A DNA stretch of 64,000 nt. Source: Azorinus chamasolen (Eukaryota; Mollusca; Bivalvia; Cardiida; Solecurtidae). How positions within the stretch are numbered: the first letter of the stretch is position 1; every line of letters starts with the position of its first letter. Positions 52,299-61,972 of this stretch are shown here, piece by piece. The position numbers and the translations under genes are program-made. The notes under the pieces are model-generated. The model did not search any database and was not told the origin of the DNA. It saw only the letters and a list, made by a program, of their open reading frames with translations. The stretch spans positions 16,060,526 to 16,124,525 of the forward strand of contig OY755247.1 of NCBI GenBank assembly GCA_963576725.1, read 5' to 3'.

Positions 52299-52580
52299 AA
52301 TCTTTGAATAGTTGCAGTCATTTCTTCATCATCTATGCCAAACGTTTGAGCCTGGCTCGGAATGCAAACCATTAATCTGCCTTGTCGTGATTTTGTGAAA
52401 GAATTCAGACAATGCAATTCTTGAAATTATATTCTGCCCAGTTTTCGAATGAATCAATTAACATCAAAAGTTGGTCACATATTTCATATAATCAAAACAA
52501 TGCATACCACCTTTTATTCCACGGTATATATGCATTCATGTAAATATTACCGATACATGTACATGTATTGGTATGCCAAG
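52299..52580. other. Unassigned spacer
   Basis: No feature recognised. Confidence 0.4.
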
Positions 52581-52700
52581 GTCCAAAAAAGACGCGTAAC
52601 ATTTTCAAGAATAACTTATTTCTAAAGAGTGGTCGCAATATAGGGTTTGGTGGAGAAAGGTCAAGTTTAGTATTTGAGTGCGAACCTTTACTGTTGCTCT
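52581..52700 (-). mobile_element. Family C element, one hairpin arm lost
   Basis: 'gacgcgtaacattttcaagaataac', then 'ttatttctaaagagtggtcgcaatatagggtttggtggagaaa', then 'gtgcgaacctttactgttgctct'. Confidence 0.85.
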
Positions 52701-52755
52701 AGATATATATCAGTAGTGAGACCATCCACAATGTATAACTGACAGCCATCCATAC

Positions 52756-52950
52756 TATCTGTTTACAGAGTAGTGAGATCAGTCAAAATGTTTACCTGGT
52801 ACACTTCATTCGTGTTTACAGAGTAGTGAGATGAACCTCAATCATGTCTGTTTACAGAGTAGTGACAACAATCACAATTTGTATCTGATTAACCTCAATC
52901 TTGTCTGTTTACAGAGTAGTGAAACATCTGTTTACAGAGTAGTGAGGCCA
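52756..52950 (+). repeat. Dispersed direct repeat CTGTTTACAGAGTAGTGA
   Basis: Five copies of (T)CTGTTTACAGAGTAGTGA (52759, 52814, 52848, 52905, 52929) separated by variable spacers that partly repeat ('gatcagtcaaaatgtttacc', 'ggccagtcacaatgtatacc'). Confidence 0.85.
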
Positions 52951-53282
52951 GTCACAATGTATACCTAATATACCCCTGTTGAACCGTATATGTCACGGAT
53001 CGAATATGTAACACGAGTGAAAAATTCGACCGAATATGTCACACGTGTGATATATTCGGTCGAAAATGACACGCGCATCTAACGAATATGGTACATAAAA
53101 TGTGATATATTCGTGTGGCGTAAGATTTTATATGCACACCAAAACGAATATGTTACAACCACAAAGTGGGTACAAAAAGCGAAAATGGAAACCAGTCCAT
53201 CACATTCGTTAATTGTTATGTTTTGAAAAAAACACGTATTTGTTTTAAACAATCACATTATATTGCCACAAAGTGTTTTTGG

Positions 53283-53285
53283 ATC

Positions 53286-53361
<76 letters not shown>

Positions 53362-53375
53362 CCATCACCACCACC

Positions 53376-53409
<34 letters not shown>

Positions 53410-53427
53410 TTATCACCATCATCTTGA
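53283..53427. repeat. (CAT)n/(CAC)n microsatellite
   Basis: About 45 trinucleotides: CAT, then CAC/ACC, then CAT again. Polyisoleucine and polymethionine frames are artefacts. Confidence 0.97.
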
Positions 53428-53629
53428 AAACTTGCATTAAGTAAAACCCAATTATGCAGTTTGTAATTACCAAGGTCGGAGAACCCTTCAGAGAATGATT
53501 TCGGTTAGAGGGTATTCATAGGCGAAATATCTATATAAGACCAAATATTCAACTGAATAATTGAAATCACGCCAGTGTTTGTGTTCTGCTTATGAAGGCA
53601 GGTAGAAACAGGGGTGTCGAATTGGCCAC

Positions 53630-54095
53630 TAAACAGATAATAGAATATCAAAGATGGGTAAATGCCTGGCTTCGTTTGCGTATGAGTGGCATTAACTGGT
53701 ATGATATTATTGACATTACGTATTCGCGGCAGTGATCAAAACGGCAAATGAATGTAGTCAAATAAAAGTGTTCAAAATATGTTTGAAACAATTATGACAA
53801 CGTTATTATATTGAAATAACATGTATGCCAATGTCGTTTAATTCTTTGAAATCAATATCTAGAGTTAGATCCATATCAGTTTCCTGCTTATTTGCATATG
53901 AGTGTCATTAACTAATATTTTATCAACATTACATATTTGCGGCAGTGGTATTAAAATGGCAAATAAATATAGTCACATGAAACTGTACAAGTATGCTTAA
54001 AAAATTACATTTATGACATCGTTATTATATAGAAAATTACGTGTATGATAATGATGCTTAATTCGTTGAAATCACTGTATCAGTTTCTTGTTTAT
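53630..54095. repeat. ~240-bp imperfect tandem pair
   Basis: 'ttgcgtatgagtggcattaactggtatgatattattgac...attcgcggcagtg' (53678) recurs as 'ttgcatatgagtgtcattaactaatattttatcaac...atttgcggcagtgg' (53911). The pair continues through 'aattatgacaacgttattatat' (53790) and its partner at 54010. Confidence 0.85.
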
Positions 54096-54204
54096 TACAG
54101 TTATGAAACTTTCGCTTGTTCGCTGAATTAGATATCCCTTTCCACATGATCTGAATGTCACTTTCAGTTATGCAGAAACCAGAACGCTAAATAAAATGTG
54201 ATGA

Positions 54205-54390
54205 GTTGAATGTGACGATGATGTTGTTGTTGATATTGATGGTCGTAATGAGGATATTTTGGTGATGATGGTGATGGTAATGATGATGGTGAATGATGTT
54301 GCTGATGGTGAATGATGATAATGATGATTACAAAGATGATTATGAGGATCATGGTGATGATGATTGTGGTGATTGTGACTGATGGTAATG
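54205..54390. repeat. (GAT/GGT)n-rich microsatellite
   Basis: Imperfect gatgatggtgatgg repeats. Confidence 0.9.
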
Positions 54391-54710
54391 GTTTTATATC
54401 ACAACGTATGTGACATAAACGTTTATGTTTTTACTGGCATTCTGGGCAGACGAATATGACACATTTGACAAGTGTGATTTTTACGGTCGAATATATCGTA
54501 CACGTGTCACATATTCGACCCGTGACATATACGGTTCAACATACCCCCATTCTGTCACAATGAATTCCTGTTCCAATCCGGCAAGACTAAAAATTGCTAG
54601 ATACAGTTTGACACACCATCTGCTGACTTGATTCCTCCTGCTGAAATCACATAAGTAAATTCAATTTCTCCACTTTGTTTCTCCATCTTAAATGAAGTTT
54701 TATTTCTTTC

Positions 54711-54965
54711 TTAACCCTTTGCTTGATATTCACGTCAATATATATATATACCTGTAAATAGTGAAGACCCAGATGAGACAGCTCCTGTAGGAGCTGTCTC
54801 ATCAGGGTTTGCACTATTTACAAGTTGATTGTGCAACCAGTGCACTCCACAGCAGTGATTGCACAGTGAAATACTTGTACACAGTGAAGATATATGTAAT
54901 TATACAACATGGACATCGGTAAAGAAGGAGAAATATATTTTAAAATTCAGCAAGAGAAGGGTTAA
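54711..54965 (+). mobile_element. TTAA-MITE family E
   Basis: TTAACCCTTTGCTTGATATTC...AAGAGAAGGGTTAA. The hairpin is gacccagatgagacagctcctgtaggagctgtctcatcagggtt. A (TA)4 expansion near the left end. Confidence 0.95.
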
Positions 54966-55047
54966 TATTTATGGTGTAAGATATCGCTATTCTAGCGACT
55001 CTTCCATCAGTGCCCCTGGGTTACATGTATCACCTTTTATCACTGGT

Positions 55048-55281
55048 TTAACACTTTCCTTCATATAAACACATTTTGACGCAACTGCAAACAGAGTAGA
55101 CCCAGATCAGACGGCTCTGGTAGACGCCGTCTGATCAGGGTCTGATCTGTTTGCTTTTGACATCATATAGGTCTATTTCTACAACTTTTGTCAAAGCAAA
55201 ATAAAAACCTTGGAAATTTTACAGTATAAAACTCCAGCTAATAAATATTTTTACATGAATTTTGATCAGGAAAATTGTTAA
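55048..55281 (-). mobile_element. TTAA-MITE family A2
   Basis: TTAACACTTTCCTTCATATAAACAC...'ttgatcaggaaaattgttaa'. The hairpin is gacccagatcagacggctctggtagacgccgtctgatcagggtc with the A:A site. The right TTAA (55278-55281) is shared with the next element. Confidence 0.9.
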
Positions 55282-56617
55282 CCCTACGCTTGCTGAATTT
55301 TAAAACACATTTCTCCTTCTTTACCCATGCCGTGTTTGTATAATTATACCCCCACAACGAAGTTTGGGGGGGGGGGGGGGGTATACTGGAATCAGGTTGT
55401 CCGTCTGTCTGTCTGTCTGGCCGTCCGTCTGGCCGTCGGTCCGTCCGTCCGTGGACACAATTTTGTCCGGCCTTCTTCTTCTACAGTTTTGCATCAATTT
55501 TGTTGAAACTCCATGTATAGCCATATGACCATATAAACCTGTGCACCGCATATTTTCATTATGCTCGGACAATTACTTCAGGAGTTATCTCCCCCTTTTA
55601 GTCCCCTATCAATGTTTTTCGATTTTCTGGACTTTTAATGGAAGTGACTGGAGATATCAACTCTATATTTAGTACAAAGCTAAATCTAGATAAGTTACAG
55701 CTTATGTTCCAATCTTATTGCCCTTGAACTTCAATTTTTTTTCTTCAAATTTTAAATTTTCCAGACTTTTTTGGAAGTGGTTGGAGATTTTAACTTTATT
55801 TTTGGCATAAAGCTAAATATAGATGATTTACAGCTTAATTCCCAATCTCAGTCTGGTTGAATAATTTTTGCCAGAGTTATGGCCCTTGAACTTAATTATT
55901 TTTATCAAATATTCAATTTTCCGGTGTTTCTTTGGAAATGCTTGGAGATATTAACTTTATATTTGACATAAATCTAAATCTAGACGAGTTGCAGCTTAAG
56001 TTTGAATATCGGTCTGGTTGAATAATTTTTCCCAGAGTTATGGTCCTTGAACTTAAGGTTTTTCTGAAAAGGTACGTATTTGTTTAGAACTTTGGAGTTG
56101 ACACTTCACAAAAATAAACAAAGCTGCTTGAACTTAGTGGATGACATTGTCTGGCAGCAGCCATAACACTTCTTTGAATTTTAACAACAGACTTATCTCC
56201 CTTTTTGGACTTGACAATATTTGGTAAAAGTTGCTTTATTTATGATTGTGATTGATCTTGGATTGAATATTACATTTTTCTTTATTGCTGAACATCTTGT
56301 AATTTTTATTACATAAATTGGGTTTTATAAATCTCTTCATGTTTCTGTATGTACATATGTTCAACGATTGATGATAGGTGTTCTGACAAGCAGCCAGGTG
56401 GGGGTATTCGTTAGCCTGTGGCTTACAGTTCTAGTTACATATATCTTCACTGTGTACAAGTATACATGTATCGCTGTGCAATCACTGCTGTGGAGTGCAC
56501 TGGTTGCACAATCAACTTGTAAATAGTGCAGACCCTGATGAGACAGCTCCTGCAGGAGCTGTCTCATCTGGGTCTTCACAATTTACAGGTAGGTATATTG
56601 ACGTGAATCGCAAGCGA
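55278..56617 (-). mobile_element. TTAA-MITE family E split by a Helitron-like element
   Basis: Left part TTAACCCTACGCTTGCTGAATTTTAAAACAC...'gtataatta' (55278-55345). Right part 'ttacatatatcttcactgtg...acgtgaatcgcaagcgaa' (56435-56617), with the full hairpin gaccctgatgagacagctcctgcaggagctgtctcatctgggtc. The terminal GGGTTAA is missing where the next element begins. Confidence 0.9.
55346..56434 (+). mobile_element. Pearl/Helitron-like element inside family E
   Basis: Starts 'taccCCCACAACGAAGTTTGGGGG' (hairpin), then (GTCT/GTCC)n at 55400-55452. About 3 diverged ~165-bp units ('agatatcaactctatatttagtacaaagctaaatctaga', 'gagttatggcccttgaactt'). Ends AGCCAGGTGGGGGTATTCG...ACAGTTCTAG. G/C-rich ends complement each other. 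Confidence 0.85.
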
Positions 56618-57264
56618 ATTATTATGTCTCCCCCATTTATGGGGAGATATATTGTTTTTGCCAGAGTTGTCTGTCTGTCCGTCCGTCCGTCCGTCCGTCC
56701 GTCCGTCCGTCCGTCCGTCTGTCCGTCTGTCCGTCACAAACTTGTGTCGCGCGTATCTCTGAAACCAGTTGGGCTAGAGTCACCAAACTTCACAGGAATG
56801 TTCACCAGCATGAGTTGTTGTGCACCTGGGTTTTTTGAATTATCTCCCCCTGATAATTTTGGAGTTATTGCCCCTGATGACTTAAAATTAGAAAAAACAG
56901 TGTGTCGCGCGTATCTCTGAAACCGCTAGTACTAGAGTCACCAAACTTCACAGGAATGTTCACCAGCATGAGTTGTTGTGCACCTATGGTTTTTGAATTG
57001 TCTCCCCTGATAATTCTTGAGTTATTGCCCCTGATATGAATACTCAAATTTATACAAACTTTCTGTTGCGCGTATCTCTGAAACCAGTAGGGCTAGAGTC
57101 ACCAAACTTCACAGGATTGTTCACAAGCATGAGATGTTTTGCTCTTGGTTTTTTAGCTCACCTGAGCTTGCTCAAGTGAGCTATTGTCATGGTGCTCCGT
57201 CCGGCGTCCGTCGTCGTGCGTCGTGCGTTGTGCGTCGTGCGTCGTGCGTCGTGCGTCGTCAACA

Positions 57265-58230
57265 TTTGGCTTGTGAACACTCTAGAGGTCACATTTGTAG
57301 CCAAATCTTCATGAAACTTGGTCAGAATGATTGTCTTGAAAAAATCTCGGATGAGTTCGAAAGTGGGTCATGTGGGGTCAAAAACTAGGTCACTAGGTCA
57401 AATTATTCAAAATCTTTGTGAACACTCTAGAGGTCACATTTTTAGTCCAATCTTCATGAAACTTAGTCAGAATGATTGTCTTGATAGAAACTTGGATGAG
57501 TTTGAAAGTGGGTCACATACGGTTAAAAACTAGGTCACTGGGTCAAATTATTGAAAAACCTTGTGAACAATCTAGAGGTCACATTTTTAGTCCAATCTTG
57601 ATCAGACTTGCTCAGGATGATATTCTTGATGATATCTCGATCAAGTTCGATCATGGGTGGGGCAGGATTAAAAAGTAGGTCATTAGGTCAAATCTTAAAA
57701 AAATCTTGTTTACACTGTAGAAGCCACAATTTCTGCCTAATCTTCATCAAACTTGCTCAGAATGATAACCTTGATGATATCTTGATCGAGTTTGATCATA
57801 TGTGGGCTTGGGTCAAAAAGTAGGTCACTAGGTCAAATCTTAGAAAAATCTTGTTTACACTCTAGAAGCCACATTTTCTGCCTATTCTTCATCAAACTTG
57901 CTCAGAATGATGACCTTGATGATATCTCAATTGAGATCCATCATGGGTGGGCTGGGGTCAAAATGTAGGTCACTAGGTCAAATCTTAGAAAAATCTTGTT
58001 TACACCCTAGAGGCCACATTTTCAGCCCAATCTTGATCAAACTTGCTCAGAATGATAACCTTGATGATCTCTCATTTGAGTTCGGTTGTGGGTGGTGTGG
58101 GGTGAAAAAGTAGGTCACTAGGTCAAATCTTAGAAAAATCTTGCCTACACTCTAGAAGCCACATTTTCTGCCTAATCTTGATCACGCTTGCTCAGAATGA
58201 TAATCTTATGCCGTGTGATTCTTGCTCAGA
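57265..58230 (+). repeat. ~143-bp tandem core 1
   Basis: Six to seven units with 'cactctagaggtcacatttttagtccaatcttcat', 'gaaacttgctcagaatgat' and 'aggtcactaggtcaaat'. The overlapping ~70-residue frames in each unit are artefacts of the repeat. Confidence 0.93.
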
Positions 58231-58288
58231 ATGATAACCTTATGCCGTGTGATTCTTTAGCCTATTGGAGGGGCTGTATTCGAATAAA

Positions 58289-58836
58289 CTTTTCAAGCTA
58301 CAATAGTAATGTGTACCTTGTCTGCATAAGCCTTTCAGATTGAATAACTCTCTGCACAATATGGATATTTTCAATGTTATCAAATGAAAATTAGAAATAT
58401 TAATTTGTTTTCAACACAAGCCTCACCGATAGTCCATAAAATTAGCTCATTTAGGTATTTAACTATATAAGTAGCAAGCTTGCTGTTTATACAGCTAAAT
58501 ATCTAAATGAGCTAGTTTGGATTTGCAATGAAGAGAATTGGCAATCATAGACATGCGGTCAACTTTTCAAGCTACAATAGTAATGTGTACCTTGTCTGCA
58601 TAAGCCTTTCAGATTGCATAACTCTCTGCACAATATGGATATTTTCAATGTTATCAAATGAAAATTAGAAATATTAATTTGTTTTCAACACAACCCTCAC
58701 CATTAGTCCATAAAATTAGCTCATTTAGGTATTTAACTATATAAGTAGCAAGCTTGCTGTTTATACAGCTAAATATCTAAATGAGCTAGTTTGGATTTGC
58801 AATGAAGAGAATTGGCAATCATAGACATGCGGTCCG
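58289..58836. repeat. 274-bp tandem pair with hairpins
   Basis: Near-identical units at 58289-58562 and 58563-58836. Each contains a ~72-bp palindrome 'tagctcatttaggtattta...taaatatctaaatgagcta'. Confidence 0.93.
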
Positions 58837-58839
58837 AGT

Positions 58840-59160
58840 TGGAAATGGGCCAAGTTGACCCCCATCCGAAAAGCACAGTAGCAACTCCAACGCTTTCATC
58901 ACTAGATCATTGAATGAATTATTCACATCTTTTATTGAAATTTTATTTCTGCTCAGTATCTGGTAATAATCTTTGACTGCATGTTTGTGAATATTTCGCT
59001 TCGCTTTTGCCGAAGTAAACATAAGTGGGTAGGGTATTGACTGTATTATACAAACCTTTGTTTTTATACTCTTTCTTACAGAGCTTACATATAACATCAT
59101 CTATATAAAGTGTTGTTTTGCTTGCTGAACCAGGATTCACCTTTCGAAATAGGAAATACT
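58840..59160 (-). pseudogene. Coding-like unique segment in Helitron-like element
   Basis: Minus strand: NPGSASKTTLYIDDVICKLC (from about 59135), then after a frameshift near 59000 KHAVKDYYQILSRNKISIKD and FNDLVMKALELLLCF. The two frames join near YFGKSEAK/RNIHK. The CxxC pair suggests a zinc-binding stretch but no family is recognised. Helitrons are known to capture gene pieces, and the surroundings are purely repetitive. Confidence 0.4.
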
Positions 59161-59189
59161 CTCAAGCCCTAGATTTGATCTTCTCGGTC

Positions 59190-59950
59190 TGGAAAAATCA
59201 GATTTAAACAATATTTGGCAGGAATGGTCTTTAGGTGGCCCTCTTGCAAGTTTCTAAAATTCATGATGATATCTCAAAAAACATGGCCGCCAGGGGGCGG
59301 GGCCACTTTCCTTATATAGTTATATAGAAAACTAAAAATCTTCTTCTCTGAAACTACCAATCAGATTTAAACAATATTTGGCAGGAATGGTCTTTAGGTG
59401 GCCCTCTTGCAAGTTTTTAAAATTCATTATGATATCTCAAAAAACATGGCCGCCAGGGGGCGGGTCACTTTCCTTATATAGTTATATAGAAAACTTTAAA
59501 AATCTTTTTCTCTGAAACTACCAATCAGATTTAAACAATATTTGGCAGGAATGGTCTTTAGGTGGCCCTCTTGCAAGTTTCTAAAATTCATGATGATATC
59601 TCAAAAAACATGGCCGCCAGGGGGCGGGGCCACTTTCCTTATATGTTTATATAGAAAACTTAAAAATCTTCTTCTCTGAAACTACCAATCAGATTTGAAC
59701 GATATCTGGCAGGAATGGTCTTTAGGTGGCCCTCTTGCAAGTTTCTAAAATTCATGATGATATCTAAAAAAACATGGCCGTCAGGGGGCGGGGCCACTTT
59801 CCTTATTTATTTATATAGAAAACTTTAAAAACCTTCTTCTCTGAAACTACCAATCAGATTTGAATGATATCTGGCAGGAATGGTCTTTAGGTGGCCCTCT
59901 TGCAAGTTTCTAAAATTCTAAAATATGATGATATCTTGTATATTTTCAAA
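59190..59950 (+). repeat. ~165-bp tandem core 2
   Basis: Five units with 'ggcaggaatggtctttaggtggccctcttgcaag' and 'aaaacatggccgccagggggcggg' (59222, 59382, 59548, 59711, 59873). Confidence 0.95.
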
Positions 59951-60785
59951 TTTTAGAAAAATCTTGTCCATTACTTGTGTGTAACATTGTTGTAACCAAC
60001 ACTTAACAAATGTCAGGTGAGCGCCCCAGGACCCTCAGGGTCCTCTTGTTTTAATTGTCTCCCCCTGTTAATTTTGGAGTTACCTCCCCTGATGACTTAA
60101 AATTAGACAAACTTTACTTAGTGTTGTGCATATATCTGAAACCACTAGGGCTAGAGTCACCAAACTTCAAAGGAATGTCGACCAGCATGAGTTGTTGTAC
60201 AACTGGGATTTTTGAATTGTCTTCCCTTGATAACTTTGGAGTTATTGCCCCTGATATAATTACTTAAAATTAGAGAAACCTTGTGTCATGCATATCTTTA
60301 AAACCACTAGGGCTAGAGTCACCAAACTTCACAGGAATGTTCACCAGCATGAGTTGTTGTGCACCTGGGTTTTTTGAATTGTCTCCCCCTGATAATTCTT
60401 GAGTTACTGCCCCTGATATGTTAACTTAAAATTAGAGAAACTTTGTGCTGCACATATCTCTGAAACCAGTAGGGCTAGAGTCACCAAACTTCACAGGAAT
60501 GTTCACCAGCATGAGTTGTTGTGCATCTGGGTTTTTTAATTGTCTCCCCCTGATAACTTTGGAGTTACTGCCCCTTATGACTTAAATAAGAGAAACTTTA
60601 CTTTGTGTCACATGTATCTCTGAAACCACTAGTACTAGAGTCACCAAACTTCACAAGAATGTTGACTAGCATGTGTTTTTGTGTACCTGAGGCTTTTAAA
60701 TTGTCTCCCCCTTACACTTGTGTATTGGAAAGAGGATGGGAGGGGGAGACATCTGTTTTGTGACAAAAACAAACCTCTAGTTAAA

Positions 60786-60965
60786 ACAAGACAATCCCAG
60801 CAGCCCTTTTTAGGGTTTCGGCTTTTGCCGAAATCCTTATAAAATGGATTGCGACTCAAACTATGGCGGAAAACCCTATTGCACGAGCTCTACCTAGCGG
60901 GAATCCCCCTAAGAGAATACGCGCATGTGCAGTGCTTGGCTTACAATCCGGTTCCGGAATCTTAC
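60786..60965. other. Unassigned GC-richer spacer
   Basis: Small hairpin 'ttcggcttttgccgaa' at 60819. Otherwise nothing recognised. Confidence 0.4.
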
Positions 60966-61109
60966 AAAATATTTATAATGAAATATGGAAGGTGGATCCA
61001 TTAGCAAACAGAGCAGACCCTGATCCTATGGGAGCGAGCTGTCTTATCTGGGTCGAATATATTTGCAGAGGCATGAAAACAAGTTTATATGAGGGAAATT
61101 AAGGGTTAA
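60966..61109 (+). mobile_element. TTAA-MITE family A2, 5'-truncated
   Basis: 'atttataatgaaatatggaaggtgg', 'gcaaacagagcagaccctgatcc...gagctgtcttatctgggtc' and 'gaaattaagggttaa'. Confidence 0.82.
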
Positions 61110-61228
61110 ATAGACTTCTTCTGTTCTTCACATCTGAAGCTTCAGTATAAAGGTTAGATCTACAGCACTGGTGGTCAGTAGTGCAGGGCAACTGTTACAT
61201 CATGCTAAACTCTCTCGAGGTCATACGC

Positions 61229-61440
61229 TTAACTATTTGCACGCTAGCGGCGAAACTGTGATTACCTATGCAAACAGTTTGGATCCAGATGAGATGCCAC
61301 ATAATTCTGCGTCTCATCAGGATCCAAACTGTTTGTCATCTTGACCATATTTTTACATAAAATGAAAAAAAGTTTATTGAAGAATTGAAGCAGACGGCAA
61401 TTGTTGCAAACGAAAAATCACCCAGCACTGTAAGGATTAA
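61229..61440 (-). mobile_element. TTAA-MITE family J
   Basis: TTAACTATTTGCACGCTAGCGGC...CACTGTAAGGATTAA. The hairpin is aacagtttggatccagatgagatgccac/tctgcgtctcatcaggatccaaactgtt, with the A:A site. Confidence 0.88.
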
Positions 61441-61910
61441 GCAAGCTGTAGAGATCTGTAATATCGTCTGCTTCAGGTTTGTCATCATTTGAATTTCTAA
61501 AAGATCAGTTTTAGGCATTTTGACCTAAGGCAAAATTGTCACAAGTTGTAAACAGTTTAGATTTTGGTCAAACAGTTACTTGGTATTAGATCTGAATCCA
61601 AACAGGGTGTCCCACTTTAAAAAGGAGAAAGGCAAACAAAATGAGACAAAGCACTTTCTTATCTTTTAATTTATATACATTTCATCATTTATTGATTGAC
61701 GTGTCAGGCTTATAGTATCTTATAGTGTCTTATAGTATCTTATAGTAATCTATGCAATTTATTTCTTATTCATATCATTTATTTCTATGACGCCGGTTAC
61801 TGATCAGGGTCTGTAGTGTTTACTACAACACTAACTGTAATTTGCATGTATGACTATAATTTATTTTTAATTATATCATTTATTGATATACTTGTTACAT
61901 GTATGATGCT
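61441..61910. other. Unassigned DNA with an 11-bp repeat
   Basis: 'cttatagtat' x4 at 61708-61754. A weak J-like arm 'ggtcaaacagttact...tgaatccaaacag' (61567-61606). No gene. Confidence 0.45.
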
Positions 61911-61972
61911 GCAAATAGCGAAGACCCTGACCAGTTGTGGTAACTGATCGGGGTATGTATTGTTTGCAGCAC
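61911..61972. repeat. MITE-type hairpin remnant
   Basis: 'gctgcaaatagcgaagaccctgaccag...ctgatcggggtatgtattgtttgcagc' is a ~60-bp stem similar to A/E hairpins, without terminal TTAA. Confidence 0.6.

Larger units (their letters stand above)
52977..54541. mobile_element. 1.56-kb element with long inverted ends
   Basis: Ends TGTTGAACCGTATATGTCACG and CGTGACATATACGGTTCAACA, continued inward by sub-repeats of 'cgaatatgt(c/a)acacgtgtga' for 60-120 bp. Flanked by TACCCC (52971-52976 and 54542-54547), extendable to 8 bp with one mismatch, so a hAT-type duplication is plausible. The interior holds a (CAT)n tract and a ~250-bp tandem pair. No transposase is seen. Confidence 0.85.
57155..60048 (+). mobile_element. 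Pearl/Helitron-like element 'AGCTCACC', nested
   Basis: 5' hairpin AGCTCACCTGAGCTTGCTCAAGTGAGCT, CGTCGTGCGTCGTG tract (57204-57262). First tandem core ~143 bp (57265-58230), a 274-bp tandem pair (58289-58836), a unique segment (58840-59160), then a second tandem core ~165 bp (59190-59950). 3' hairpin AGGACCCTCAGGGTCCT then CTTG. Inserted in a T-run of the outer element. Confidence 0.87.
56623..60780 (+). mobile_element. Pearl/Helitron-like element 'GTCTCCCCC', outer
   Basis: 5' hairpin GTCTCCCCCATTTATGGGGAGAT, (GTCC)n 56674-56734, then ~162-bp units marked 'gggctagagtcaccaaacttcacaggaatgttcaccagcatgag' (56770, 56933, 57095; after the nested element 60150, 60311, 60473, 60636). 3' end GGAGGGGGAGACATCTG...AACCTCTAG. 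Interrupted by another element at 57155-60048. Confidence 0.85.

Noticed and set aside
53166..53473. Polyisoleucine and polymethionine frames
   Set aside because: (CAT)n microsatellite.
57134..58113. Several ~70-residue frames with shared ITRSLGQI-type peptides
   Set aside because: Same frame recurring in each unit of a 143-bp tandem core. Repeat artefact.
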